DNA of 64,000 nt from Unio delphinus (taxonomy: Eukaryota; Mollusca; Bivalvia; Unionida; Unionidae): contig JAQISU010000032.1 in NCBI GenBank assembly GCA_029339505.1, positions 5,518,001 through 5,582,000 of the forward strand. Reading direction: 5' to 3'. Position numbers and translations under genes: made by a program. Shown here piece by piece: positions 62,801-64,000 of this stretch (its first letter is position 1; every line of letters starts with the position of its first letter). The notes under the pieces were generated by a model. That model did not search any database. It was given only the letters and a program-made list of their open reading frames with translations, and had not been told where the DNA came from.

Positions 62801-63049
62801 CCCCTATATTAGGGACATCTGTCTACAAAGGACACAATTTTGTGGTTCCTTGGGGTCTCATAAATACAGCACATTCGGTATCTCAAGCATTTTCAGCTAC
62901 TGAATACTTTTAAAAAATCTGTAACTGTTATTTGACATTTCTTGTGAATCTTTTTACAGCAGATACAAAGCCCTGGAGAGTATGATGGAAGAAGCCCTCA
63001 AGAAAAGCACAGAAATCAAAGAGGACAAAATTAATTCCTTGGAAAGCAG
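11593..63049 (+). CDS. CCDC88: CCDC88 (Girdin/Daple) orthologue, partial
   Basis: Twelve exons join in frame: 11593..11662, 26749..26891, 29852..29974, 30786..30940, 32952..33033, 34415..34486, 34880..34966, 38026..38172, 40587..40722, 42941..44328, 46360..46487, 62963..63049. They give 2618 nt, about 872 codons. Diagnostic matches to vertebrate Girdin/Daple include LKLILGCAVQCERKEYF at the end of the HOOK domain, ADAKAKIRHLRQEL, DARSARSLRDELDVLREK and DDRYKALES. Family members are cytoplasmic coiled-coil proteins that link Galpha proteins, actin or microtubules and membranes in migration and polarity. The visible part corresponds roughly to human residues 92-960 (alignment from memory). The first ~90 residues and the C-terminal Galpha-binding region are outside the visible exons. 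Protostomes usually have one copy, so A/B/C assignment is not meaningful. Confidence 0.95.
12073..12926. mobile_element. DNA element with 16-bp TIRs
   Basis: An 854-bp segment bounded by perfect inverted repeats CAATAGACCATTTCAT (12073..12088) and ATGAAATGGTCTATTG (12911..12926). The outer CAA/TTG of the repeats also matches the host tandem unit (GTCAATTGA), so the true ends may be a few bases inside. It sits within a unit of the 82-bp repeat: the part before it (about 11995..12072) and the array after it share the same sequence. The 133-codon open frame at 12000..12401 spans flank and element and has no recognisable domain. Confidence 0.7.
12927..13670. repeat. 82/52-bp higher-order tandem array
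   Basis: The anchor TTTTC falls at 12933, 13015, 13097, 13179, 13261, 13343, 13395, 13477, 13529, 13611 and 13663 (position of the C). Spacings are 82 x5, then 52, 82, 52, 82, 52. The 52-bp form is the 82-bp unit lacking a 30-bp block (CTTGCTACTTATGCCATTCA onward). The last three pairs form a 134-bp higher-order unit. Units are nearly identical. A diverged founder unit lies at about 11995..12072. Confidence 0.97.
14931..15022 (+). mobile_element. SINE-A, internally deleted but with perfect TSD
   Basis: A 92-bp copy containing only the head (TGGCCTGGTGGTTAGAGCG) fused to the tail (GTTAAAGCTACATTAAAAAT, then (CAAA)n). It is flanked by a perfect 14-bp duplication CCAATCTTAATAAA (14917..14930 and 15023..15036). 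The central ~220 bp of the family consensus is missing. Confidence 0.93.
15428..15455. repeat. Small perfect hairpin
   Basis: ACTCACCTG (15428..15436) and CAGGTGAGT (15447..15455) form a 9-bp perfect stem with a 10-nt loop. It is probably a fragment of a dispersed element. Function unknown. Confidence 0.6.
16204..17485 (-). mobile_element. piggyBac-like non-autonomous element 1
   Basis: 1282 bp with ends CCCTTAAAGTGC and GCACTTTAAGGG, flanked on both sides by TTAA (16200..16203 and 17486..17489). CCC/GGG termini with a TTAA duplication are the hallmark of piggyBac transposons. The minus strand near the right end carries a short transposase-like N-terminus (see 17047..17242). The rest lacks a full transposase, so it is a deletion derivative. 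A related copy is at 27582..28670. Confidence 0.88.
17047..17242 (-). pseudogene. Transposase N-terminus remnant, element 1
   Basis: From the ATG at 17242 the minus strand encodes 39 residues beginning MADAEYDGDFLQQILASG, then an acidic DDNDFEEFEEDE stretch, and stops at 17123. After a one-base frame change the similarity to the second copy continues to ELESDVHARLT and a stop at 17047. An acidic N-terminus close to one end is typical of piggyBac-type transposases. Assignment rests mainly on the element's ends. No catalytic core remains. Confidence 0.6.
17973..18280 (+). mobile_element. SINE-A copy, full length
   Basis: A 308-bp tRNA-headed SINE: GCTCGAGTGACCTAGTGGTT (A-box region), GGTCATGGGTTCTAACCC (B-box region), then the family body with GTGTCAGGATAATGTCACTG and the tail TTGTTAAAGCTACATTAAAA. 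A perfect 12-bp TSD CATTTGCAAAAA lies at 17961..17972 and 18281..18292. Confidence 0.92.
18293..19934. other. Intron segment without recognised elements
   Basis: AT-rich sequence. The overlapping open frames near 19267..19553 on both strands are low-complexity chance frames. I see nothing else. Confidence 0.5.
19935..20730. repeat. Diverged repeats with ATGGCC/GCCATT motifs
   Basis: Four to five diverged units of ~140-160 bp. Each contains a GGATGATC(C/A) block, TCACCAGAA(G)ACTT, TTGGTTCTTGATGAAAATGG, CCAATCTGACAT, and an AATATGGCCACCATGGCAGC-like stretch. The same family recurs at 25080..25500 and 29265..29700. The paired open frames across it are repeat-derived. Confidence 0.65.
20866..21102 (-). 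mobile_element. SINE-B copy
   Basis: Body and head of SINE-B on the minus strand: GGTGGAGGAAGAACC, CCACGAGAAGCTGCTGGCAA, CTCGAACCCACATAGAGGTG, ending at GGACCCC. AACCAGTTT on both sides (20856..20864 and 21107..21115) is a likely partial target duplication. The A-box region is shortened compared with the 2843 copy. Confidence 0.85.
21437..21775 (-). mobile_element. SINE-A copy, full length
   Basis: Reverse-strand SINE-A: (TCTG/TGTG)n-rich tail, TTTTTAACATAGCTTCAACA, body with CATTATCC-type blocks, then GTTTGAACCTGC (B-box) and CCAGTTAGGCCACTGG (A-box complement). The target duplication is not clear. Confidence 0.85.
21880..22040 (-). mobile_element. MITE-C copy 3
   Basis: Starts TATATACTGAATTACAAC and contains CAACTGCAAAC, CTTATCTGCAGATGCATAAT, GCAGATCAGG and a terminal CAGTTTGTAGTTGG. 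The order of the inner blocks is reversed relative to copy 1. Confidence 0.6.
22958..23036 (-). mobile_element. SINE-A head fragment
   Basis: Only the tRNA-like head is present on the minus strand: TTTGAACCCATCATCTCCC and GCTCTAACCACTTGGCCTCC. The body is absent. Confidence 0.75.
23384..23524 (-). mobile_element. SINE-B copy, 3'-truncated
   Basis: ACCGACCCACAAGAAGCTAC, GGCCGAATCTGAGACTC, AGAGGTGAGATGGCTG and CTTTAGACCACTTGACCACT, ending GGGCCCC. The tail half is missing. The 69-codon open frame at 23363..23572 reads through it. Confidence 0.85.
23525..23650. repeat. Tandem repeat, ~29-37 bp x 4
   Basis: AGTAGTTTTGGATT(A/G)TCTAC recurs at 23531, 23568, 23597 and 23626, starting directly at the head end of the SINE-B copy. 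Confidence 0.9.
24006..24086. ncRNA. Long imperfect hairpin, candidate only
   Basis: GGACCACCTTGGCTATTTCTG (first 8 bases perfect) pairs with the 24062..24086 segment ending TAGCTATGGTGGTCC. This gives about 25 stem pairs with few mismatches and a ~30-nt loop. The size fits a microRNA precursor, but it equally fits a MITE remnant. No expression evidence is available. Confidence 0.25.
24519..24727 (+). mobile_element. MITE-C copy 4
   Basis: TATACTCATTACAAGACAAG at the left, then CCCAGATCTGCC, CAGTAGAACAAACAAGATAG and GACCCTAATCTGCAGGC, ending TTTGAGTCAACTAATAAATG before TATATA. Same family as copies 1, 2 and 5. Both strands show open frames here because the element is palindromic. Confidence 0.7.
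25080..25500. repeat. Diverged ATGGCC-type repeats
   Basis: The same vocabulary as 19935..20730: TCACCAGAAACCTTCTGATC, GAAAATGGTAAAGATCTGAC, AATATGGCCACCATGTAAGC. Two to three old units. Confidence 0.55.
25690..25805. repeat. Short duplication, ~50 bp x 2
   Basis: GTTTCCTTTGGCATCCTGAT occurs twice about 50 bp apart, with CCAAATCC before each. Confidence 0.8.
26013..26344 (-). mobile_element. SINE-A copy, full length
   Basis: 332 bp on the minus strand with a (GTTT)n tail, TAACGTAGCTTTAACAA, and the head complement GATCGAACCGACGACCTCCC and CTCTAACCACTAGGCCACCG. The perfect 12-bp TSD TTTTTGCTTACT lies at 26001..26012 and 26345..26356. The GC-rich, well-conserved head suggests a young insertion. 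Confidence 0.95.
26749..26891 (+). CDS. CCDC88: CCDC88 exon, HOOK domain part 2
   Basis: 143 bp between GTTTGCAG and GAG|GTAATC (phase 1 in, phase 0 out). It encodes AGHAELKKALKLILGCAVQC followed by ERKEYFIGKIKGQEIEVQQA and IVEYIKE. LLGCAVQC is among the most conserved stretches of the Girdin/Hook HOOK domain. The minus-strand open frames over it are shadows. Confidence 0.96.
27400..27577 (+). mobile_element. Fragment of the LTR-like family
   Basis: AAAATTTAACAAATAATTTA with TTCTGTACAATCC, GTGAATTAAATCTC and AATTAATCC matches the first part of the LTR-like segment at 49395..50201. It is cut off by piggyBac-like element 2, which begins immediately after. Confidence 0.45.
27582..28670 (-). mobile_element. 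piggyBac-like non-autonomous element 2
   Basis: 1089 bp with ends CCCTTAAAGTGC and GCACTTTAAGGG and flanking TTAA (27578..27581 and 28671..28674). It is clearly homologous to element 1 along its length. The right subterminal region has two CpG-rich copies of GAGTCGCGA(C/T)ACGC. The open frame at 27951..28136 is internal to the element and unrelated to a known domain. Confidence 0.9.
28216..28413 (-). pseudogene. Transposase N-terminus remnant, element 2
   Basis: From the ATG at 28413: MADTEYEGDFLQQIFAS, an acidic stretch with one in-frame stop, then ELESDVHARLT and the same terminal stop as in element 1. It is shorter than any functional transposase. Both copies end at the same codon, so the deletion predates their separation. 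Confidence 0.6.
29265..29700. repeat. Diverged ATGGCC-type repeats
   Basis: Third patch of the family (GCGGCCATCTTGAAAATCTT, GCCATCTTGAAAA, GTGGCCAGGTTGAAATTGG, TTCACCAAAATAACTTGTG). It ends about 150 bp before the next exon. Confidence 0.5.
29852..29974 (+). CDS. CCDC88: CCDC88 exon, HOOK-coil junction
   Basis: 123 bp, phase 0 in and out (TTATCTAG acceptor, GCTGAA|GTAAGT donor). It encodes ITDDTASVFPIEQPTYHLEQ, then YTEKMFNHLIRLIKERDDDA. It aligns with the Girdin stretch that begins VTHNQENVF, covering the end of the HOOK domain and the HL.RLI.ERD helix. Confidence 0.94.
29975..30785 (+). other. CCDC88: Intron, 0.8 kb
   Basis: Contains a (GT)n microsatellite at 30180..30252 and nothing else recognised. 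The VCVC-type open frame across it is an artefact. Confidence 0.9.
30180..30252. repeat. (GT)36 microsatellite
   Basis: About 73 bp of uninterrupted GT. Likely polymorphic. Confidence 0.98.
30786..30940 (+). CDS. CCDC88: CCDC88 exon with ADAKAKIRHLRQEL
   Basis: 155 bp between TTTTTGCAG and GAGCT|GTAAGT (phase 0 in, 2 out). It encodes VITDLVLEKEYFQAQAEGTV, a Ser/Pro linker (TPPDSPEKHH) and VVEIADAKAKIRHLRQEL. The last motif is nearly invariant in the family and marks the start of the coiled coil. The S/TP sites in the linker could be phosphorylated (inference). Confidence 0.95.
30941..32951 (+). other. CCDC88: Intron, 2.0 kb
   Basis: Mostly plain AT-rich DNA with one SINE-C copy at 32622..32767. 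The open frames at 31400..31639 and 32390..32644 show no domain. Confidence 0.8.
32622..32767 (-). mobile_element. SINE-C copy (third tRNA-headed family)
   Basis: On the minus strand the head reads AGCTGTGGTGGCTCAGTGGT (A-box) with GCAAGTTTGAATCT (B-box). The body includes GGGCAAGACACTGAACTC. It is distinct in sequence from SINE-A and SINE-B and is the only copy seen. Confidence 0.7.
32952..33033 (+). CDS. CCDC88: CCDC88 coiled-coil exon
   Basis: 82 bp (ATCTTACAG acceptor, AATGAG|GTAGGT donor; phase 2 in, 0 out). It encodes EDKQEQLSDISDELEVQKAT and NTKLRNE, aligning with EEKTEQLLDCKQELEQ of vertebrate Girdin. Confidence 0.94.
33087..33260. repeat. Possible dispersed repeat, old
   Basis: GACTTTGTATAGTGCCTAAT, GAAGCTCTAATTGCCTTAC and a following A-rich stretch resemble a repeat type common in invertebrate introns. 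SINE-B interrupts the sequence at 33274. Only one copy is visible here, so the call is weak. Confidence 0.3.
33274..33448 (+). mobile_element. SINE-B copy, 5'-truncated
   Basis: + strand body: TGTCTGCGTGGGTTCAG (B-box region), GATTCGGCCAATGTGGGTA, TTCTTCCTCCATCATTAATA and the tail ATTGGTGTTAAACC. The A-box head is missing. Confidence 0.8.
34415..34486 (+). CDS. CCDC88: CCDC88 coiled-coil exon
   Basis: 72 bp, phase 0/0 (TTTCTTTAG, GAAAAA|GTAAGT). It encodes NAELIKDARSARSLRDELDV followed by LREK. SARSARxxRDELDxLREK is a family signature. Confidence 0.96.
34880..34966 (+). CDS. CCDC88: CCDC88 coiled-coil exon
   Basis: 87 bp, phase 0/0 (AAATTTTCAG, GTTGAG|GTATTA). It encodes MNKVNSFEAEILKYKEKLTE and LEFYKTRVE, matching the YKERLHDIEFYKARVEEL region of Girdin. 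The first Met is internal, not a start. Confidence 0.96.
35009..36216 (+). mobile_element. SINE-A copy interrupted by a DNA element
   Basis: The left part (35009..35202) has the head CTGACCTAGTGGTTAGAGC and the body up to GTAGGACATCAT. The right part (36091..36216) continues with CTGTCTGCAGCATGATGCCC through the tail. A 9-bp TSD AATATAATT flanks the whole (35000..35008 and 36217..36225). Confidence 0.92.
35203..36084. mobile_element. Nested DNA element, 13-bp TIRs, CATCAT TSD
   Basis: 882 bp bounded by perfect inverted repeats CATACATGCCAAC and GTTGGCATGTATG, with the 6-bp duplication CATCAT on both sides (35197..35202 and 36085..36090). Both ends carry several subterminal ATTAC(N)CTTTTT motifs on the same strand. 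There is no ORF. The superfamily is not assigned; a 6-bp duplication is uncommon and would be informative. Confidence 0.93.
36874..37240. repeat. 30-bp tandem array
   Basis: Units of TTAATGGATAGACACACAC plus TGACATTAAGA. The first ones are spaced exactly 30 bp (36881, 36911, 36941...) and later ones 26-32 bp. Because 30 is a multiple of three, the array stays open as a repetitive RHTLTLRLxD frame (36872..37054), which is not evidence of a gene. Confidence 0.95.
37319..37471. mobile_element. 153-bp GC-rich palindromic element
   Basis: Bounded by GCGCCGGATTAAG and TAATCCGGGAC, with internal inverted blocks CCCATAGGCAGT and ACTGCCTAT-like sequence, and much GGGGCCC. A perfect 12-bp direct repeat TGCTAAAATCCA flanks it (37307..37318 and 37472..37483). 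Its GC content stands out sharply from the surrounding DNA. Confidence 0.85.
37498..37606 (+). mobile_element. SINE-A tail fragment
   Basis: GATGCCTGAATGATAGACAT, TGACTGAAAATGTTTTAAAG and an (AC)n end correspond to the 3' part of SINE-A only. Confidence 0.7.
38026..38172 (+). CDS. CCDC88: CCDC88 coiled-coil exon
   Basis: 147 bp, phase 0/0 (TCTTTGTCAG, AATAGT|GTAAGT). It encodes ELREDNAILIETKGMLEEQL, then SNTHKRVETVIELEQELLHY and REQTEELNS, matching ELKEDNQVLLETKTMLEDQL of Girdin. Confidence 0.96.
38378..38478 (-). mobile_element. SINE-B fragment, diverged
   Basis: CCCACAGGAAGTTACTGGCA, CACATACCTACATTAGACAA and GGACAGAGATGAGATG follow the SINE-B order on the minus strand. The head is lost. 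Confidence 0.6.
38918..38996 (+). mobile_element. SINE-B tail fragment
   Basis: TCTTCCTCCACCATTAATAC, TGGCTGCCATGTATATC and AAAAATGGTGTTAAACCAT are the 3' end of SINE-B on the + strand. Confidence 0.8.
39159..39194. repeat. (TA)18 microsatellite
   Basis: Uninterrupted TA dinucleotides. Confidence 0.97.
39317..39361. repeat. (GT)n with CGTG variants
   Basis: GT dinucleotides passing into GCGTGCGTGCGTGTG. Confidence 0.97.
39968..39998 (-). mobile_element. SINE-A tail remnant
   Basis: TTTGTTTGTTTGATTAGG followed by ATTTTTAG equals the extreme 3' end of SINE-A on the minus strand. Nothing of the body remains. Confidence 0.5.
40045..40360. repeat. Tandem repeat, ~70 bp x 3-4
   Basis: AACCTGCAGTGTGGAGAGAG and GAATATGAGGACTTACTTT recur; ACCTGCAG lies at 40168, 40237 and 40307. 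Weaker units lie on the left. Confidence 0.9.
40587..40722 (+). CDS. CCDC88: CCDC88 coiled-coil exon
   Basis: 136 bp (CTATGTAG, ATGGCAC|GTAAGT; phase 0 in, 1 out). It encodes DRDADRERIRLLMEENAQLQ, then FEKKSSMNESTNLEQELEAT and KSRMA, matching the MDRKKIEELMEENMTLE region. The phase-1 end joins directly to 42941. Confidence 0.95.
40752..41798. mobile_element. DNA element with ATAG(T/C)TGCCAAC ends
   Basis: ATAGTTGCCAAC at the left and GTTGGCAGCTAT at the right form inverted ends, with CGTATTTTT/CAGTATTTTTG subterminal blocks. It is about 1 kb long, and no transposase is recognised in its open frames. A shorter repeat with TGTGTTGCACT/AGTGTGCAACACA arms lies inside at about 41537..41640. The ends share TGCCAAC with the element at 35203. 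Confidence 0.6.
41858..42187 (+). mobile_element. SINE-A copy, full length
   Basis: Head GCTCTAATGGCCTATTGGTT and GGTCATGGGTTCTAACCCC, full body, tail TAAAGCTATGTTAGAAATCC and (CA)n. The target duplication is imperfect (CCTTGAATT / CCTTTAATT). Confidence 0.9.
42401..42562 (+). mobile_element. SINE-A copy, 5'-truncated
   Basis: Starts within the body at TTGGTGTCAGGATAATGTGA and runs to the (CA)n tail. It lies 214 bp after the previous full copy. Confidence 0.88.
42941..44328 (+). CDS. CCDC88: CCDC88 giant coiled-coil exon
   Basis: 1388 bp after TTTATTTTAG, ending AGAGAG|GTAGGC (phase 1 in, 0 out). It encodes 462 codons beginning IGGSLSEQIHETTNAK, followed by a continuous heptad pattern. Recurrent L-E-x-E-N-x-x-L blocks such as LELENQRLQQKLEDMRES and LEHENANLEKENSELHKRL appear throughout, ending VEKKTVSTLRE. 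It aligns end to end with the central coiled coil of Girdin/Daple (start near SLGHEVNE, end near TLVTLRED). The Met at 42883 in the same frame lies in the intron and is not the start. Coiled-coil dimerisation is the expected role. Confidence 0.97.
44329..46359 (+). other. CCDC88: Intron, 2.0 kb
   Basis: AT-rich with a nested stem-loop at 45380..45448. No SINE or MITE was recognised. Confidence 0.8.
45380..45448. repeat. Nested stem-loop
   Basis: GACC (45380..) pairs with GGTC (..45448), AGTTACG (45389..45395) with CGTAACT (45433..45439), and GCAGGA (45402..45407) with TCCTGC (45415..45420). Three stems are stacked in one hairpin. GC content is higher than around it. It could be an old MITE core or an RNA structure; no family is recognised. 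Confidence 0.5.
46360..46487 (+). CDS. CCDC88: CCDC88 coiled-coil exon
   Basis: 128 bp (TTTTGTTTCAG, GACAG|GTAAGT; phase 0 in, 2 out). It encodes DLVNEKIKTQQLTNELERLN, then GELEKVGISREKLIRAEHSH and DD, matching DLVSEKLKTQQMNNDLEKLT of Girdin closely. Confidence 0.97.
49395..50201 (+). mobile_element. LTR-like segment A, old
   Basis: Matches segment B (52280..53101) in block order: TTACGAG, GGCTCTAA, AAAGAGTGAAAAC, AACAAGCTT, GAATCAAATCC, AATAATCCAC, AAGTCCT, TGTTCTAATAG, GTCACGTGAT, CAAGGTCAG, TTTACC. The right end is near TATATAACA. It is considerably diverged, so its outer ends are approximate. Confidence 0.55.
50202..51700. repeat. Old dispersed repeat with GGTCAAAGGTCAAGG
   Basis: GGTCAAAAGGTCAAAGGTCA near 50370 and related GGTCAAACCC and TTGGTCAAAA stretches echo 8640..9100. 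There is no coding content. It lies between the two LTR-like segments. Confidence 0.3.
51738..51755. repeat. (CA)9 microsatellite
   Basis: Short CA dinucleotide run. Confidence 0.9.
51925..52080. repeat. Tandem repeat, ~60 bp x 2.6
   Basis: CTATATAAGGTGATTTGGAA and AAGGAAATAGTG recur with ~60-61 bp spacing (51927, 51987, 52048), with GCATTTGACCA between. The TATAAA-like string in each unit is incidental. Confidence 0.9.
52280..53101 (+). mobile_element. LTR-like segment B (solo-LTR candidate)
   Basis: 822 bp with ends TGTTACG and CGTAACA, i.e. 5'-TG...CA-3', flanked by ATTG on both sides (52276..52279 and 53102..53105). It contains an AATAAA about 70 bp in. These are the properties of a solo LTR with a 4-bp duplication. 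No retroelement protein is encoded nearby. Confidence 0.65.
53150..55070. repeat. Diverged tandem repeat, ~105-150 bp units
   Basis: The motif GCATATTAATGAGGTGAT(C)TTGCATCTGATTGGCTGA, in variants of up to 20 matched bases, recurs near 53465, 53600, 54122, 54225, 54333, 54473, 54640, 54768 and 54906. Each is followed by ACTCTGGAGGC and CATATTTCTGAT. It is an old array interrupted by (TTA)n. The open frames inside are not genes. Confidence 0.7.
53824..53872. repeat. (ATT)16 microsatellite
   Basis: An ATT trinucleotide run giving poly-Y or poly-N open frames on the two strands. Confidence 0.98.
55914..56053 (+). CDS. Possible internal first exon
   Basis: An in-frame stop (TGA) is followed at once by ATGGAAATG and 46 codons with strong coding character. 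These include MEMNNQAMQQMQQTGQCSS and then SLPEEEEIEKFCSMEFQDLR. They end at a near-perfect donor, TATTT|GTAAGT, in phase 2. The next CCDC88 exon (62963) needs exactly phase 2, and the join would read ...QEVYLYKALES. No acceptor precedes the ATG in frame, so it would be a first exon of a shorter coiled-coil isoform. It is not homologous to any part I recognise. A chance ORF is still possible. Confidence 0.4.
56768..57485. repeat. Minisatellite 1, 29-bp period
   Basis: Units of GCTGGGATCAGCCCAGAATA plus CACTTGAAT. The central ones are spaced exactly 29 bp (57158, 57187, ...); outer ones are diverged (28-60 bp spacings). About 20 units. The open frame at 57272..57454 is read through it. Confidence 0.93.
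57705..59800. repeat. Minisatellite 2, 29-bp period, ~70 copies
   Basis: Units of TTACTATAGGTCTAAAGG plus TTTATATAATT, 29 bp. The core at 57960..58900 is almost uniform, and edges decay on the right after 58900. Variant units (CTAACAG at 58455, 58658 and 58803) are spaced 203 and 145 bp, i.e. 7 and 5 units, showing duplication of blocks of units. Confidence 0.97.
61051..61311 (-). pseudogene. Unidentified Cys-containing ORF fragment
   Basis: 86 codons on the minus strand: a basic start (NVKWRGAKKS), KKCSVCSAVAYSQNYSHNEN, RDLDKRIIDIIS, and FHDCRQHYLRNCGKSKT. The C-x2-C, then LDKR, then C...YL..C spacing looks like an N-terminal domain seen in repetitive invertebrate ORFs. No partner exons were seen. 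It may be a decayed element or chance. Confidence 0.3.
61802..62041 (-). mobile_element. SINE-B copy
   Basis: Tail TTGAACACCATTTCTCACCA, body AACTGGTGGAGGAAGAACC and ACCCAGAGGAAGATGCTGGC, head complement GGACAGAGGTGCAATGGCAG up to TGTGACCC. The head end merges into the following 53-bp array. Confidence 0.8.
62042..62412. repeat. 53-bp tandem array x 7
   Basis: Units of CTGTGACCCAGTACCCCCAT, TATCTGTGGTGTGTAATTG and ATGATGAGGGTT (51-53 bp), with CCCAGTAC at 62048, 62101 and onwards every ~53 bp. The first part of each unit equals the end of the adjacent SINE-B head. Confidence 0.95.
62963..63049 (+). CDS. CCDC88: CCDC88 coiled-coil exon, last in window
   Basis: 87 bp (TTTTTACAGCAG acceptor, AAGCAG|GTATGC donor; phase 2 in and out). 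It encodes YKALESMMEEALKKSTEIKE and DKINSLES, matching YKLLESKLESTLKKSLEIKE of Girdin. The acceptor is a tandem NAGNAG: using the first AG (exon start 62960) would insert one Ser before Arg-Tyr. The following exon is outside the window. Confidence 0.95.
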
Positions 63050-63107
63050 GTATGCTCTCTTCATGAGTAATTTGACCATTACATATTTAGGGTATACCCT
63101 GCAAGGT

Positions 63108-63362
63108 TGTTGTTGTTGTTGTTGTAGGGCTTAACACCATTTTTCAGCACACGATAGGCTATACATGGCAGCCAGTATTAATGGTGGAGGAAGAACCCAG
63201 GAAAACCCCAGAAATGAACTACAGACCCATCAGAAAGTATTGGCAAGCTTTTTCACATACCCACATTGACCGAATTTTAGACTCTAACCCATGCAGACAG
63301 AGGTGAGATGGCAGAGTTCCATAACGCAGAGCACTTTAGACTACTAGGCCACTCGAGGCCCC
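63108..63362 (-). mobile_element. SINE-B copy, full length
   Basis: (GTT)n tail, GGCTTAACACCATTTTTCAG, GGTGGAGGAAGAACCCAGG, B-box complement GACTCTAACCCATG, A-box complement TTTAGACTACTAGGCCACTC, end AGGCCCC. CAAGGT on both sides (63102..63107 and 63363..63368) is the start of a mutated duplication. Confidence 0.9.
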
Positions 63363-63748
63363 CAAGGTCATTGTAGTCACTTGGCTGAACTATTATAACA
63401 GTTTTTGCTGTGCTTTTGTAATTGCTTGTTTTCAGAAGACTTGTGACTGTATTCATTCAAAACAGTAATGTAACTGGTGGTTACTCATTTCAGAATTTAC
63501 ACCAAATTAATAATTTTGTAGAATCTTCTAATAATAATGTCTACTTGACAAGTGTAATAAAGATATATAATGCATCCTAATTTTATAGATATATAATGCA
63601 TCCTAATTTTATAGATATATAATGCATCCTAATTTCATTGAACTGGTGCAAGTTTTAATTACATATATTTTAGAATTGCTTTCCAAAACAAGCAGCATAA
63701 TAATTAAAAATCTATATGTGCTCTTCAAGTATTGATTACAGCTGAAAC

Positions 63749-63956
63749 CTATATACTCACTTAAATGTTGGAGTCAAACTGTAAGCTGTACAAACCTGGA
63801 TCTTCAGTTATATAATTTGCTATAAAATTTATACAGTTTATTATGAATAATCAGTAGGACAAACAACATTGACCCTAATCTGCCAAAACATTATGCAACA
63901 GCAGATCAGGGTCTGTGTTGTTTGCTGTTGAACTCGACTTATAAGCAAGTATATAA
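63749..63956 (+). mobile_element. MITE-C copy 5
   Basis: Left end CTATATACTCACTTAAATG, then GAGTCAAACTG, CAGTAGGACAAACAACATTG, ACCCTAATCTGCC and GCAGATCAGGGTCTGTG. Right end TTGAACTCGACTTATAAGCA before AGTATATA. This copy shows the terminal inverted repeats best. Confidence 0.8.
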
Positions 63957-64000
63957 GTTAATTTATTTCTCATTTGATTTTAGATAAAGCTTGTCAATAG

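Larger units (their letters stand above)
46488..62962 (+). other. CCDC88: Intron, 16.5 kb, phase 2
   Basis: The largest intron. 46488..49394 is AT-rich with nothing recognised. Then follow the LTR-like segments, a 60-bp tandem repeat, a diverged tandem family, the possible internal first exon (55914..56053), two 29-bp minisatellites, plain DNA at 59800..61800, a SINE-B copy and a 53-bp tandem repeat. Confidence 0.85.
63050..64000 (+). other. CCDC88: Intron start, runs off the window
   Basis: Contains a SINE-B copy 58 bp after the donor and MITE-C copy 5. A TATAATGCATCCTAATTTTA block is repeated three times at about 63575..63645. The rest is plain. Confidence 0.85.

Overview
This is AT-rich, intron-rich animal DNA. 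Single-copy introns are packed with tRNA-headed SINEs, MITEs, piggyBac-type elements and minisatellites. That repeat landscape, together with one protostome-like CCDC88 gene, suggests a lophotrochozoan, most likely a bivalve mollusc. The organism is an inference. There is no operon, CRISPR array, rRNA gene or convincing functional tRNA gene.

One protein-coding gene is solidly supported: the + strand orthologue of Girdin/Daple (CCDC88 family). It occupies 11593..63049 and runs off the right edge. Twelve exons (70 to 1388 bp) have canonical AG/GT borders and phases that join without a break into about 872 codons. They cover most of the N-terminal HOOK-type domain and roughly the first two thirds of the long coiled coil. 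The first ~90 residues of the HOOK domain are not seen, and the C-terminal Galpha-binding and phosphoinositide-binding region lies beyond the window. One exon of 1388 bp (42941..44328) encodes 462 codons of coiled coil.

Layout. 1..11592 is upstream or first-intron DNA with an unassigned exon-like ORF (507..676), MITEs, a SINE with perfect target-site duplication and a long foldback element. 11663..26748 is a 15 kb intron with an 82/52-bp higher-order tandem array, several SINEs and a piggyBac-like element. 26749..46487 holds the HOOK-end and coiled-coil exons, separated by introns carrying a second piggyBac-like element, a DNA element nested inside a SINE, and other repeats. 46488..62962 is a 16.5 kb intron with two related LTR-like segments, a diverged tandem repeat, and two adjacent minisatellites that both have a 29-bp period. 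It also holds a possible internal first exon (55914..56053) whose phase fits the next CCDC88 exon. 62963..63049 is the last visible exon, with a tandem NAGNAG acceptor.

I found no new multi-gene system. The points most worth a second look are transcript-level (possible internal first exon, NAGNAG acceptor, possible frame-shifting microexon) and transposon-level (two TTAA-flanked piggyBac derivatives sharing a transposase N-terminus, a nested insertion with clean duplications, and an internally deleted SINE that moved as such).
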